DNA of 64,000 bases from Mesorhizobium loti (lineage in GTDB: Bacteria > Pseudomonadota > Alphaproteobacteria > Rhizobiales > Rhizobiaceae): the NCBI GenBank assembly GCA_014189435.1, contig CP050293.1, forward strand, positions 3,973,001 to 4,037,000, given 5' to 3'. This document shows, one piece after another, positions 9,511 through 17,930 of the stretch (its first letter is position 1; every line of letters starts with the position of its first letter). Made by a program: the position numbers and the translations under genes. The notes below the pieces were generated by a model. The model had not been told where the DNA came from. It saw only the letters and a list, made by a program, of their open reading frames with translations, and made no database searches.

Positions 9511-10172
9511 GACGCACTGCCCGACCCGCGGATCAGCTCGGACATCAACGTTGCGCGCTCGCGGGTGTTGCGCGGGGCGCCGTCATCGGCGGCGATCTGG
9601 TCGAACAGCTTTAGCGCATCCTGGGTCTTGCCTTCCTTCCACGCGGAAAGGCCTAGTGCCTCGCGCGCCGTATGGCGCAGCGTGTTGGTGTCGGATGTGA
9701 GCGCTTCGACACGGCTGGAGACGTCGGCGAAGGAGCCATGGTCGACAAGCAGGAGCGCTGCCCGCAGCCGCGCCATGTCGCGAATGCCCTGGGGAATAGC
9801 CGTGTCGGCGGCGACTTCGTCGAAATCCTTGACGGCGGCGTCGATGTCGCCCTTGTTGGCCTTGACGGTCGCGCCGCGCATGCGGGCGAGCAGCGGATAG
9901 GCGCCGTAGCCATCCTTCTCCAACTGATCCAGTGCGGTCAGCGCTTCATCGTTCTTGCCGTCATTGGCCAGCTTCAGCGCCTGCGAGAACGCGTCGCCCG
10001 AGCGGTTGGCGCGCGTCTCGTCCCAATAGCGATAGCCGACGAAGGCGGCGGTGCCGAGCACCACGAGAATCGCAATGACAATCAAAGCGGGGCCAAAACG
10101 GTCCCAAAGCTTCTGCGCCTGTTCGCGACGCATCTCGTCGTTGACTTCACGGATAAAACTGTCGTCGGACAT
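9507..10172 (-). CDS. Membrane-anchored TPR protein (YfgM-like)
   Basis: The protein has 221 residues with a short cytoplasmic N terminus, one membrane helix at about residues 27-49 ([21 protein letters not shown]) and a periplasmic part with TPR-like helix pairs. YfgM homologues act as ancillary periplasmic chaperones near the Sec translocon. In many bacteria this gene precedes bamB and der. Here it overlaps der directly, and no bamB lies between them. Confidence 0.85.
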   Translation of the reverse strand: MSDDSFIREVNDEMRREQAQKLWDRFGPALIVIAILVVLGTAAFVGYRYWDETRANRSGDAFSQALKLANDGKNDEALTALDQLEKDGYGAYPLLARMRGATVKANKGDIDAAVKDFDEVAADTAIPQGIRDMARLRAALLLVDHGSFADVSSRVEALTSDTNTLRHTAREALGLSAWKEGKTQDALKLFDQIAADDGAPRNTRERATLMSELIRGSGSAS

Positions 10173-10270
10173 CTATCAAAACCATTCCTGCCCGGTCGGG
10201 CCTTTGTCAGCCCGCGTTTTAGCGAAATTTTGTCGGCATGGAAGGGGTTCAACCGGAAAATCGCCTATTC

Positions 10271-10298
10271 CCCGGGGCAAACGGATGTTTGCCCCGGG
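10271..10298. other. Strong intergenic stem-loop
   Basis: A perfect 12-bp stem (CCCGGGGCAAAC with GTTTGCCCCGGG) and a four-base loop lie between the divergent TPR and deacetylase genes. No T run follows on either strand, so it is not a classical terminator. Function unknown. Confidence 0.6.
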
Positions 10299-10386
10299 CA
10301 AGCAGCTGAAAAGGCCAATCGCACCCACGCCACATTTAGGCGATAGCCGGCTTGCAAACGTTCCCCGAGTAAAGATCAGATTGCCT

Positions 10387-11391
10387 ATGCCTCGTCCGTT
10401 CCGCGTTGTTGCGTTTTCGCTTGCCGCGCTCCACACCGGTGGGGCTTTGGCCGATCCGCCCGCGCCACCAGCGCCGGCAAAGCCGAAACAGGTCGTCATC
10501 ATCTCGTTCGACAGTGCCCGCGACATTTCGCAGTGGAAGCGCAGCCGGGCGCTGGCGCAGCGTACCGGCGCGCATTTTACCTATTTTCTCTCCTGCGTCT
10601 TCCTGCTGTCGCAGGAAACACGCAAGGAATACACCGCACCCGGCAAAAGCGCCGGCAAATCCAACATCGGCTTTGCCGCCTCGAAGCAGGAAGTCACCGA
10701 GCGGCTCGAGCAGATCGGCCTTGCCGCGCATGAAGGCCACGATATCGCCAGCCATGGCTGCGGCCATTTCGACGGCAAGGACTGGAGCAAGGCCGACTGG
10801 TTGAAAGAGTTCAGTTCGTTCGAGCACATTCTCGAGAACGCCTATGCGATCAACGGTATTGCGCCCGAACCTGAGGGCTGGCGCGATTTCGCGCGGCATG
10901 CAGTGGTCGGTTTCCGCGCGCCGTATCTGTCGACAGGCAAAGCGCTCTATGAGGCGCTGCCGGCGGCCGGCTATCAATTCGACGCGAGCGGCGTCTCACA
11001 GGGCCCTGCCCGACCGACGGCCAGCAACGGCATCATGCACTTTTCGCTGCCGCAGATTCCGGAAGGACCGAAGTCGCGGCCGGTGATCGCCATGGACTAC
11101 AATCTCTATGTCCGCCATTCCGGCGGTTTCGAGCGGCCGAGCAAGGCGGACGAGTTCGCCAACCGGACCTATGATGCCTTCCGCGCCGCCTTCGACAAGC
11201 AGTATGCCGGCAAGCGCATTCCGCTGGAGCTCGGCTTCCACTTCGCGCTGATGAATGACGGCGCCTACTGGAACGCGCTGGAGCGCTTTGCCGGCGACGT
11301 CTGCGTGAAGCAGAATGTCGAATGCATCAGTTTTCGCGACTATATATCGCGCCAGGATGCTGCCCAGAAGCAGGCTTCGGTCGGCGGCTGA
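10387..11391 (+). CDS. Polysaccharide deacetylase-like exported protein
   Basis: The protein has 334 residues with an N-terminal signal peptide (hydrophobic VVAFSLAALHTGG, cleavage probably after ALA-D). The NodB-type fold is suggested by VVIISFDSARD, the metal motif HGCGH in DIASHGCGHFDG, and the FRAPYLS segment matching the RxPY motif. In classical deacetylases the first motif is TFDDG; here the second Asp is Ser (FDS), so the metal site or reaction may differ. The ATG at 10387 is chosen because it opens directly on a signal peptide; a longer frame from 10051 overlaps the upstream gene. Confidence 0.8.
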   Translation: MPRPFRVVAFSLAALHTGGALADPPAPPAPAKPKQVVIISFDSARDISQWKRSRALAQRTGAHFTYFLSCVFLLSQETRKEYTAPGKSAGKSNIGFAASKQEVTERLEQIGLAAHEGHDIASHGCGHFDGKDWSKADWLKEFSSFEHILENAYAINGIAPEPEGWRDFARHAVVGFRAPYLSTGKALYEALPAAGYQFDASGVSQGPARPTASNGIMHFSLPQIPEGPKSRPVIAMDYNLYVRHSGGFERPSKADEFANRTYDAFRAAFDKQYAGKRIPLELGFHFALMNDGAYWNALERFAGDVCVKQNVECISFRDYISRQDAAQKQASVGG

Positions 11392-11424
11392 GCCGCCAAC
11401 CCGCTTCGATTTCCAACCACGGTT

Positions 11425-12684
11425 TTAGGCCGGGTCCTCGGCGCCCTGTCTTGCCAGATAGCGTTGATCGATAGCCGGCAGCGGCTCGCCTTGCAGTGTC
11501 GCCTCGAAAGCGCGCAGGCGTTTGTGGACCGATTGCAGTTCGACGATGGTCGACCAGGAGGTGAGCAGAAACTGCAGCGACCCCGTCACCTTGCCGAACG
11601 CGTTCGAAATCTGGTTCAGCGCGCCGAACGTTATCTTGTGCGCTACCAGTGAGGGCCCCAGGATCAGCAGCGAGAAAATGTTGTCAGCCTGCAGGTAGGT
11701 GTAACGGACGACGTTGAAATAGATGTAGTGGAAATAGAGCCTGAAATAATTGTGACGAACATTCTCGAACAGCTCGGCGGTGGTGGCTGGCTGGGCCCGG
11801 TCCGCGTGGTCCTCGCCGTAGACGAGTTCCTTGCGATAGGCGGCTTCGACACGCTGGTTGCGGAACTGCAGCCCTGGAAGTTTCAGGCCGGCAACCATGA
11901 CCGATATCGTTCCGAACAGACACCAGGCAAGGGCTGCGACCACCAATGGCTGCGGGATAGCGCCGATAATCGGCAACTCGGTGATATGGGCCTGCAACTG
12001 GATCATGACCGGCAGGAATGCGATCAAGGTCATGATCGACTGGACGAAGCTTGAGCCGAGATCTTCCATGATCTGCGAGAACCGCATCGTGTCTTCCTGG
12101 ATACGCTGCGAGGCACCCTCGATATGGCGTAGCCTGCCCCAGTTCTCGACGAAGTAGTTGTTCATCGCCGTGCGCCAGCGGAAGATCCAGTGGCTGACGA
12201 TGAAGGCATTGACCACCTGCACATTCATGCCAACCAGCGCGAGCCACGAAAAATCGGCCAATCCGATATAGAATTCGCCGTTGGTCGACTTTCCAGTCCC
12301 CGACATCAGTCCCTGCACATAGTCGAAGAAAGGCCCGTACCAGGCGTTGACGGCGACACTGACCTGCACATTGAAATAGATGAAGAACAGGATGACCGCG
12401 GTCATCAGGATCGACCAGCGCTGCCACGGATGCGGGGAATACCAGCTCCAGAATGCGTAGAAGACGAGCACGCAAAACGCGAAGTAGAGATAAAACCACA
12501 GAAACGGCGGCGATATGAGGATTGCGATGCCGATGATGGGCGGCGCGCCGGCGGCGGCGGGCGGCAGCCCGAAGACGGCTCCCAACTGCTCGCCTCCAAA
12601 GAACCAGAACAGGATTGCCGCAAGGCTCCAGACGGCTGCCGAAGAGAAAAAGAGCTTCGGCTGCGGGAAAAAGGATACGAACAC
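11425..12684 (-). CDS. BacA/SbmA-family peptide transporter
   Basis: Inner-membrane peptide uptake protein with 419 residues and seven to eight hydrophobic segments. Conserved family text includes FVENWGRLRHIEGASQRIQEDTMRF (given in part), then QNF-like helices and the C-terminal FGALNQISNAFGKVTGSLQFLL stretch. It lacks an ABC ATPase domain, so it is of the SbmA/BacA type and not BclA. In rhizobia BacA is needed for survival against nodule NCR peptides and for very-long-chain fatty acid modification of lipid A. Whether this copy is the symbiotic one cannot be told from sequence. Confidence 0.88.
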   Translation of the reverse strand: MFVSFFPQPKLFFSSAAVWSLAAILFWFFGGEQLGAVFGLPPAAAGAPPIIGIAILISPPFLWFYLYFAFCVLVFYAFWSWYSPHPWQRWSILMTAVILFFIYFNVQVSVAVNAWYGPFFDYVQGLMSGTGKSTNGEFYIGLADFSWLALVGMNVQVVNAFIVSHWIFRWRTAMNNYFVENWGRLRHIEGASQRIQEDTMRFSQIMEDLGSSFVQSIMTLIAFLPVMIQLQAHITELPIIGAIPQPLVVAALAWCLFGTISVMVAGLKLPGLQFRNQRVEAAYRKELVYGEDHADRAQPATTAELFENVRHNYFRLYFHYIYFNVVRYTYLQADNIFSLLILGPSLVAHKITFGALNQISNAFGKVTGSLQFLLTSWSTIVELQSVHKRLRAFEATLQGEPLPAIDQRYLARQGAEDPA

Positions 12685-12799
12685 TGTGGCGAATTCCTCG
12701 ATCTGGGCGCAAATCAGCTGACTATTGCGGGCATAAAGTCACACATTAGAGGGAAAGAAAATGCCCGTGCCTGATGCCTCGCATCGAGCAAGCCCATAA

Positions 12800-13960
12800 T
12801 CATGGCGATTTTGGCGCAGCCGACCACGTGATAGCGCCGGAGACGACGAGGACGCCGGCCGCAACAATCGAGGCGAGGAAGAAACCGCCGGACAGTTGCG
12901 CCAGAAACCCGGCGGCGACCGGACCGATGATCTGGCCAAGGCCGAACGCAGCCGTCATCAGGGCGAAGATCCGACGCGGCGCGCTTGGCGCCTGCTGCCT
13001 GGCGGCCTGCAGGCCAAAGGCGGTGATGGCAATGAAGGTGCCGCCGAGCAAAACACCGCCAAGCAGCGGCCCGGTGCGCCCGCCGATGGCAACGCTTGCG
13101 GTGACGCCGACAACTTCGATGAAGCATGCCAGCACATAGGCGGCATAGAGCCCGATCCGCGCGGCGATCTTCTGCCACAGCCAAATCGAGGGAAAGCCGG
13201 CAAGACCGGCGACCATCCACACCATCGCCTCGAAGACGCGGCTGCCGCCGCCTTGCCGGACGATGGCGACCAGGAATGTCGCCGTCACCACATAGCCAAA
13301 GCCGAACAGGCCATAGGCAATGATGACCTTGACCAACGACCGGTCCATCCGCAGTGCCGGCTCACGGGCGACTTCGCCATTGCTGAGCGGACCCTCGTCG
13401 ACCAACAACGCCACGAGCACGAAACCACAGGCCGAAATTGCCGCCGACCACAGCCAGCCCGCCGCCCAGCCTGCATGTTCGGTGACCAGCACCGCCATCA
13501 TCGCCGCGGACACCGCGATGCCGAGGCCAACGCCGCCGAAATGCCACGCCTGCAGGTCGCTGCGCCCGGCAGCGTTTATGTGGCTGAAAACGATGCTGGC
13601 CATGAACACCATGACGAAGGCGCTGGCCAGACCGGCCAGAAAGCGGATGACGAGAAAGGCGGCCATCGCATCGGTCAGCCCCATCAGCGCGGCAAGGACC
13701 GCACTGGCGCCAAGCCCCGCCAGCATCAGCAGGCGCTCGCGCCCATGCGCCCAGCCGCCGGCCGCGGCCAGCGCGCCGACGAGGTAGCCGAGATAGTTGG
13801 CCGACGCGATCCACCCGGCATCGGCCGGCGACAGATGCAATTCCTCCATCATGCCGGGCAGGATCGGCGTGTAGACGAAACGGCCGATGCCCATGGCAAC
13901 CGCCATGGCAATCATGCCGGCGAGAGCGAAACGCAGCGCTGTTGAGGCGACGGATGTCAT
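12800..13960 (-). CDS. YbfB/YjiJ-family MFS transporter
   Basis: Inner-membrane permease of about 386 residues with twelve hydrophobic segments. The text ALAGMIAMAVAMGIGRFVYTPILP near the N terminus is the signature of the YbfB/YjiJ group, whose substrates are unknown. The loop GGWAHGRERLL replaces the usual MFS loop motif. I place the start at MTSVAS (13960), since the frame open to 13996 adds a His-rich leader that is not typical. Confidence 0.85.
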   Translation of the reverse strand: MTSVASTALRFALAGMIAMAVAMGIGRFVYTPILPGMMEELHLSPADAGWIASANYLGYLVGALAAAGGWAHGRERLLMLAGLGASAVLAALMGLTDAMAAFLVIRFLAGLASAFVMVFMASIVFSHINAAGRSDLQAWHFGGVGLGIAVSAAMMAVLVTEHAGWAAGWLWSAAISACGFVLVALLVDEGPLSNGEVAREPALRMDRSLVKVIIAYGLFGFGYVVTATFLVAIVRQGGGSRVFEAMVWMVAGLAGFPSIWLWQKIAARIGLYAAYVLACFIEVVGVTASVAIGGRTGPLLGGVLLGGTFIAITAFGLQAARQQAPSAPRRIFALMTAAFGLGQIIGPVAAGFLAQLSGGFFLASIVAAGVLVVSGAITWSAAPKSP

Positions 13961-14077
13961 TGCAGTGCACAATAGGTGCGCGTGCCGGTGAAACAATCCG
14001 CCTTTGGTTGGGCCAGGGCCCTCGCGGGCGCCGTGATCGCCTGGACTTGTGCCTAAATCGGAAGGGGTGTCATCCGC

Positions 14078-14314
14078 TCAGCAGCGTCCGCCGAAACCGG
14101 CATGCAATGAAGCCGTCTCGTGCACGGTCCGCCGTGCCGTCAGCCTGAACGGCACGTCGCCAAGCTCGCGCTCCGACATGGTGTTCAGCACGGGATGCGA
14201 AAGCGGATCGGTCAGCCATCTCTGCGCCTCGCTCTCCCGGCGCGGTTCATATGGCGTGCTGGCGAAAAAGACCTTCAGCGACGACGACAAGATCCTCAGC
14301 ATTTCCGGCTCCAC
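14078..14314 (-). CDS. Small hypothetical protein
   Basis: Not firmly recognised. The 78 residues include a C-terminal half LNTMSERELGDVPFRL that resembles the L-x-x-L-S-D-x-E-L-x-D-I pattern of DUF1127 proteins, but the match is partial. It diverges from the LysR gene at 14400, with 85 bases between them. The residue mix looks protein-like and not random, yet a spurious frame in GC-rich DNA is possible. Confidence 0.4.
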   Translation of the reverse strand: MEPEMLRILSSSLKVFFASTPYEPRRESEAQRWLTDPLSHPVLNTMSERELGDVPFRLTARRTVHETASLHAGFGGRC

Positions 14315-14399
14315 AGGTCTCTGTCTCCCCTGATAAAGTCTGCCGTTTCGACCTCTCTTACAATTGAGATTTCAGCCGGATCGGTTTAGAAAAACTCAA

Positions 14400-15392
14400 A
14401 TGGCTATGCTCAACCGCGTCCATCTCAACGGCCTGCGCGCCGTCGAAACCGTTGCCCGCCTCGGATCGCTGGCGGCCGCCGCCGGTGAACTCAACGTTTC
14501 CGTCAGTGCCGTCAGCCAGCAGATCAGCCGCACCGAGAAGCAGCTTGGCCAGGCGCTGTTCGAACGAACGGCGAGCGGTCTGGTGTTGACCGAATTCGGC
14601 GCCATCTTCGCGACCCGCCTTGGTGCCGGATTTCGCGAGCTTGCCCATGCCGTGGCGCTGGCCGACGACGCGACGCAGTGCACATTGGTGGTTTCGGTGG
14701 CGCCGGCCTTTGCCTCGAAATGGCTTTTGCCGCGACTGTCGCGTCACTTCGCCCGGCATCCCAACGTGCTGCTGCGCATCGACGCGTCGGTGCGGCTGGC
14801 CAATCTCGATCATTCCGACATCGACATCGCCATCCGGCTCGGCGACGGCAAATGGCCGGGCGGACGGACGGAACTGCTTTTGGCGCAGGAAGTCTTCCCG
14901 GTCTGCGCGCCGGCGATCGCCCAAAAACTGAAGTCGATCGAGGATCTTGCCCAGACCTGCGCGATCACCGATGAGCGCGCGATGATCAACTGGGAAAGCT
15001 GGTTCGAGACGGCCGGCGTTCCCCCTGTCACCTTCCTGAAGGGCGCGCGTTTCACCGACCCGATGCTGTGCCTGGAATCGGCGATTGCCGGCCATGGCGT
15101 GATGCTGGGCTGGCAATTGCTGGCCGCCGATGCGCTGGCCGATGGGCGGCTGGTGGCGCCTTTCGGAATCCGCGCCCAGAGCGGACTCGGCTATTGGCTG
15201 GTGACCTCGTCCGCCAGGACCGAAAGCCGCAAGGTCCGGGATTTCAAGGCCTGGATCAAGGAAGAGATCGAGGCGACCATGGCGCAGTTCGGGTCCGCGA
15301 ATCCAGAACCCGCCGGCGCGATCGCGGTGGAAAGCACCGTGGCACCGGTCTATGTAGAGAAGGACATCAAACTACGACAGGCAGGATCATGA
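14400..15392 (+). CDS. LysR-family regulator (GcvA-like)
   Basis: The protein has about 330 residues. The N-terminal helix-turn-helix LNGLRAVETVARLGSLAAAAGELNVSVSAVSQQI (given in part) and the effector domain with SVAPAFASKWLLPRL are typical of the GcvA-like subgroup. Its last bases overlap the start of the M29 aminopeptidase gene (ATGA), so the two are probably co-translated. The C terminus carries about 30 extra residues of low conservation. The start is set at MAML (14400); MLNR at 14406 is equally possible. Confidence 0.88.
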   Translation: MAMLNRVHLNGLRAVETVARLGSLAAAAGELNVSVSAVSQQISRTEKQLGQALFERTASGLVLTEFGAIFATRLGAGFRELAHAVALADDATQCTLVVSVAPAFASKWLLPRLSRHFARHPNVLLRIDASVRLANLDHSDIDIAIRLGDGKWPGGRTELLLAQEVFPVCAPAIAQKLKSIEDLAQTCAITDERAMINWESWFETAGVPPVTFLKGARFTDPMLCLESAIAGHGVMLGWQLLAADALADGRLVAPFGIRAQSGLGYWLVTSSARTESRKVRDFKAWIKEEIEATMAQFGSANPEPAGAIAVESTVAPVYVEKDIKLRQAGS

Positions 15393-16645
15393 CCACACAT
15401 TCGCGCGGCGTTTCCGCATCGATCGACCCGGTGAAGCTCGACAGGCTGGCGGAAGTCGCCATCAAGGTCGGGCTGCAATTGCAGCCGGGACAGGATCTGG
15501 TGCTGACATCCTCCATCGCGGCATTGCCGCTGACCAGGCGGATCGTCGAGCATGCCTACAAGGCCGGCGCCGGCCTGGTGACGCCGATCTTCAACGACGA
15601 CGAGATGACGCTGGCGCGCTACCGCTTCGGCGCCGATGCCGGTTTCGACCACGCCGCCGGCTGGCTCTATGAGGGCATGGCGAAAGCCTTTTCCAACAAT
15701 GCGGCCAGGCTGGCCGTGCGCGGCGAGGATCCGTCGCTGCTCTCCGCACAGGATCCGGCGAAAGTGGCGCGCGCCAACAAGGCCAATTCGATGGCGTATC
15801 AGCCGGCGCTGGAAAAGATCACCGGCTTCGACATCAACTGGAACATCGTCGCCTATCCGGACCTCGCGTGGGCCAGGCAGGTTTTTCCGGGCGATGCTGA
15901 CGATGTCGCGGTGGTGAAACTCGCCGACGCCATCTTCGCCGCGTCGCGGGTCGATGTGGAGGATCCGATCGGCAACTGGAAGGCGCACAATGCAGCGCTG
16001 CGCAGCCGCACCGAATGGCTCAACGGCCATAATTTCCATGCGTTGCATTTCACCGGACCCGGCACCGACCTGACGGTTGGGCTGGCGGACGGCCATGAAT
16101 GGATGGGCGGCGCCTCGACCGCCAAGAACGGCATCACCTGCAATCCCAACATCCCGACCGAAGAGGTCTTCACCACGCCGCATGCAAGGCGGGTCGAGGG
16201 CCATGTCTCCTCGACCAAGCCGCTGTCCTACCAGGGCACGCTGATCGATGAGATCTCGGTTCGTTTCGAAGCGGGCAGGATTGTCGAGGCCAAGGCATCG
16301 AAGGGCGAGGACGTGCTGAAGAAAGTGCTCGACACCGATGAGGGCGCGCGCCGCCTCGGCGAGGTTGCGCTGGTGCCGCATTCCTCGCCGATCTCGGCCA
16401 GCGGGCTGTTGTTCTTCAACACGCTGTTCGACGAGAACGCCGCCTGCCACATCGCGCTCGGCCAGTGCTATTCGAAGTGCTTCGTCGACGGCGCCTCGCT
16501 CAGCCAGGACGAGATCGCGGCGCGCGGCGGCAACAAGAGCTTCATCCACATCGACTGGATGATCGGCTCCGACAAGATCGACATAGACGGCGTCCATAAG
16601 GATGGCCGAAAGGTGCCATTGATGCGCAAGGGCGAATGGGCCTGA
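15389..16645 (+). CDS. Aminopeptidase, M29 family
   Basis: Metal-dependent (usually Co2+ or Zn2+) cytosolic aminopeptidase with 418 residues, the usual M29 length. Readable family segments are FTGPGTDLTVGL, the NIPTEEVFTTPHARRVEGHV block with the metal-binding Glu and His, the LFFNTLFDENAACHIALG block (Glu, His), and SFIHIDWMIGSDKIDIDG (His, Asp). The start overlaps the upstream LysR stop by four bases. The C-terminal sequence is intact. Confidence 0.93.
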   Translation: MTTHSRGVSASIDPVKLDRLAEVAIKVGLQLQPGQDLVLTSSIAALPLTRRIVEHAYKAGAGLVTPIFNDDEMTLARYRFGADAGFDHAAGWLYEGMAKAFSNNAARLAVRGEDPSLLSAQDPAKVARANKANSMAYQPALEKITGFDINWNIVAYPDLAWARQVFPGDADDVAVVKLADAIFAASRVDVEDPIGNWKAHNAALRSRTEWLNGHNFHALHFTGPGTDLTVGLADGHEWMGGASTAKNGITCNPNIPTEEVFTTPHARRVEGHVSSTKPLSYQGTLIDEISVRFEAGRIVEAKASKGEDVLKKVLDTDEGARRLGEVALVPHSSPISASGLLFFNTLFDENAACHIALGQCYSKCFVDGASLSQDEIAARGGNKSFIHIDWMIGSDKIDIDGVHKDGRKVPLMRKGEWA

Positions 16646-16664
16646 GCCGCTTGCGGAGGGTCCG

Positions 16665-17018
16665 ATGACCTTCGACCTGGCGGTCAAGCGGATTTACGAG
16701 CCACCGGCACCCGATGACGGGCAGCGGGTTCTGGTCGACCGGATCTGGCCGCGCGGCATCAGCAAGCAGGACGCCGCGCTGGCGCTGTGGTTGAAGGACA
16801 TCGCGCCGAGCGACGATCTGCGCAAATGGTTCGGACATGAGCCGGCCCGCTGGGCGGAGTTTCAGAAGCGGTATCGTGCTGAGCTGGATGGAAATGAAGA
16901 GGCGGTGGGTGAATTGCGCGGCCTGCTCCGCCACGGCAAGGTGACGCTGCTCTATGGCGCGCATGATGAGGCGCATAACAACGCGGTGGCGCTGGCGGGG
17001 TATATGCGCGGGGGTTGA
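16665..17018 (+). CDS. DUF488-family protein (YeaO-like)
   Basis: The protein has 117 residues. The segments VLVDRIWPRGISKQ, WLKDIAPSDDLRKWFGHEPARW (given in part) and VTLLYGAHDEAHNNA are characteristic of YeaO-type DUF488 proteins. Their biochemical role is not established. It begins 20 bases after the M29 stop on the same strand, so it could be co-transcribed. Confidence 0.88.
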   Translation: MTFDLAVKRIYEPPAPDDGQRVLVDRIWPRGISKQDAALALWLKDIAPSDDLRKWFGHEPARWAEFQKRYRAELDGNEEAVGELRGLLRHGKVTLLYGAHDEAHNNAVALAGYMRGG

Positions 17019-17038
17019 GGCTGCTGGAATTTCTGATG

Positions 17039-17098
17039 CCGGCGGGACAGCGCCCCCCTCTGTCCTGCCGGACATCTCCCCCACGAGGGGGAGATTGG
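17039..17098 (-). repeat. Palindromic intergenic repeat, copy C
   Basis: Same element as copies A and B, in inverted orientation, running from the GGGACAGCGC side to the CTCCCCC hairpin. It starts just past the DUF488 stop. Confidence 0.85.
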
Positions 17099-17156
17099 AC
17101 GTCGCGGCGCTTTCGCCAATTTTCAACGATAAGAAGGGCGAAGGCGCTGAAGCCGC

Positions 17157-17206
17157 CAATCTCCCCCGTGTGGGGGAGATGTCCGGCAGGACAGAGGGGG
17201 GCGCCG
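17157..17206 (+). repeat. Palindromic intergenic repeat, copy D
   Basis: Direct copy facing away from copy C. The pair has the opposite polarity to the pair at 1.2-1.4 kb: there the hairpins face outward, here they face inward. Confidence 0.85.
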
Positions 17207-17233
17207 TAGAGCGCGGCGGGGCGAGCGTTGGCT

Positions 17234-17584
17234 CTACTTCACCACCGCCTGCGCATAAACATCCGGCTTGAATCCAACCAGAATCCGATCCCCCTGCTCC
17301 AGCACTGGCCGCTTGATCATGGTCGGCTTGGCCAGCATCAGCGCCTTGGCCTTCTTTTCGTCGAGGCCCTGCTTGTCCTTGTCCGCCAGTTCGCGGAACG
17401 TCGTGCTCGCCTTGTTGAGCAGCTTTTCCCAGCCGACCTTGCCCGCCCAGCCATCCAGCCGCCTAGCGTCCAGCCCCTCAGCCCTGAAATCGTGAAACCG
17501 GTAGGCAACGTCATGGCCCTCCAGCCAGACGCGCGCCTTCTTGACTGTGTCGCAGGTGGCGATGCCGTACATGGTGATCGTCAA
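17234..17584 (-). CDS. ArsC/Spx-family protein, copy 1
   Basis: Thioredoxin-fold protein of 116 residues from a TTG start, with GAGGAG 6 bases upstream; an ATG 12 bases later is the alternative. The N terminus MYGIATCDTVKKARVWLEG has a single Cys in the CxxxxK pattern of YffB/Spx-like ArsC family members, not the full arsenate reductase set. The C-terminal KPTMIKRPVLE is the family's Arg-containing motif. A second copy at 19552-19899 is almost identical, and the two flank an unrelated lower-GC gene. No arsenic genes are nearby, so arsenate reduction should not be assumed. Confidence 0.85.
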   Translation of the reverse strand: MTITMYGIATCDTVKKARVWLEGHDVAYRFHDFRAEGLDARRLDGWAGKVGWEKLLNKASTTFRELADKDKQGLDEKKAKALMLAKPTMIKRPVLEQGDRILVGFKPDVYAQAVVK

Positions 17585-17930
17585 AGGATGCTCCTCGATC
17601 GGGTGTTAAATTCACCGGCAACCGGTTGACCTAACAAGGTGACCGCCATGGCCCTGCAATCGAGGAACACGATTTGATCAGACCGCGCAGCCATGAACGA
17701 CAATGAATCCCAAGCTACCAAGCCGATCGGGTCGATCAATGGGCGGCATCTCGGCGCGCTGCGCATGCGACACGGCCAACGCCATCAGTGGCGCACCTGA
17801 TCCCATTTTGCGTCTGGATTGGCAAGATGCTAACGTGGAGGTGTCATCTCTGGCGGATGTATATGGGGGCCAAGTGGCCACCCTGTTCATCGTCAAATCT
17901 CGATACCGTTCCCATCTTCCAGGGTCTGCG
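17585..17930. other. Intergenic stretch before the membrane glycosyltransferase-like gene
   Basis: About 346 bases without a convincing gene. An open frame runs through it into the downstream gene from 17703, but its residues (Ser/Arg-rich, then CACDTANAISGAP) do not look like a signal or membrane start. I see no terminator, tRNA or repeat here. Confidence 0.4.

Noticed and set aside
17234..17584. Arsenic resistance locus suggested by the ArsC-like genes
   Set aside because: The proteins have the Spx/YffB-like single-Cys pattern, and no arsenite pump or arsenic regulator lies nearby; the ArsR gene at 20626 belongs to the SRPBCC-linked group without metal Cys residues.
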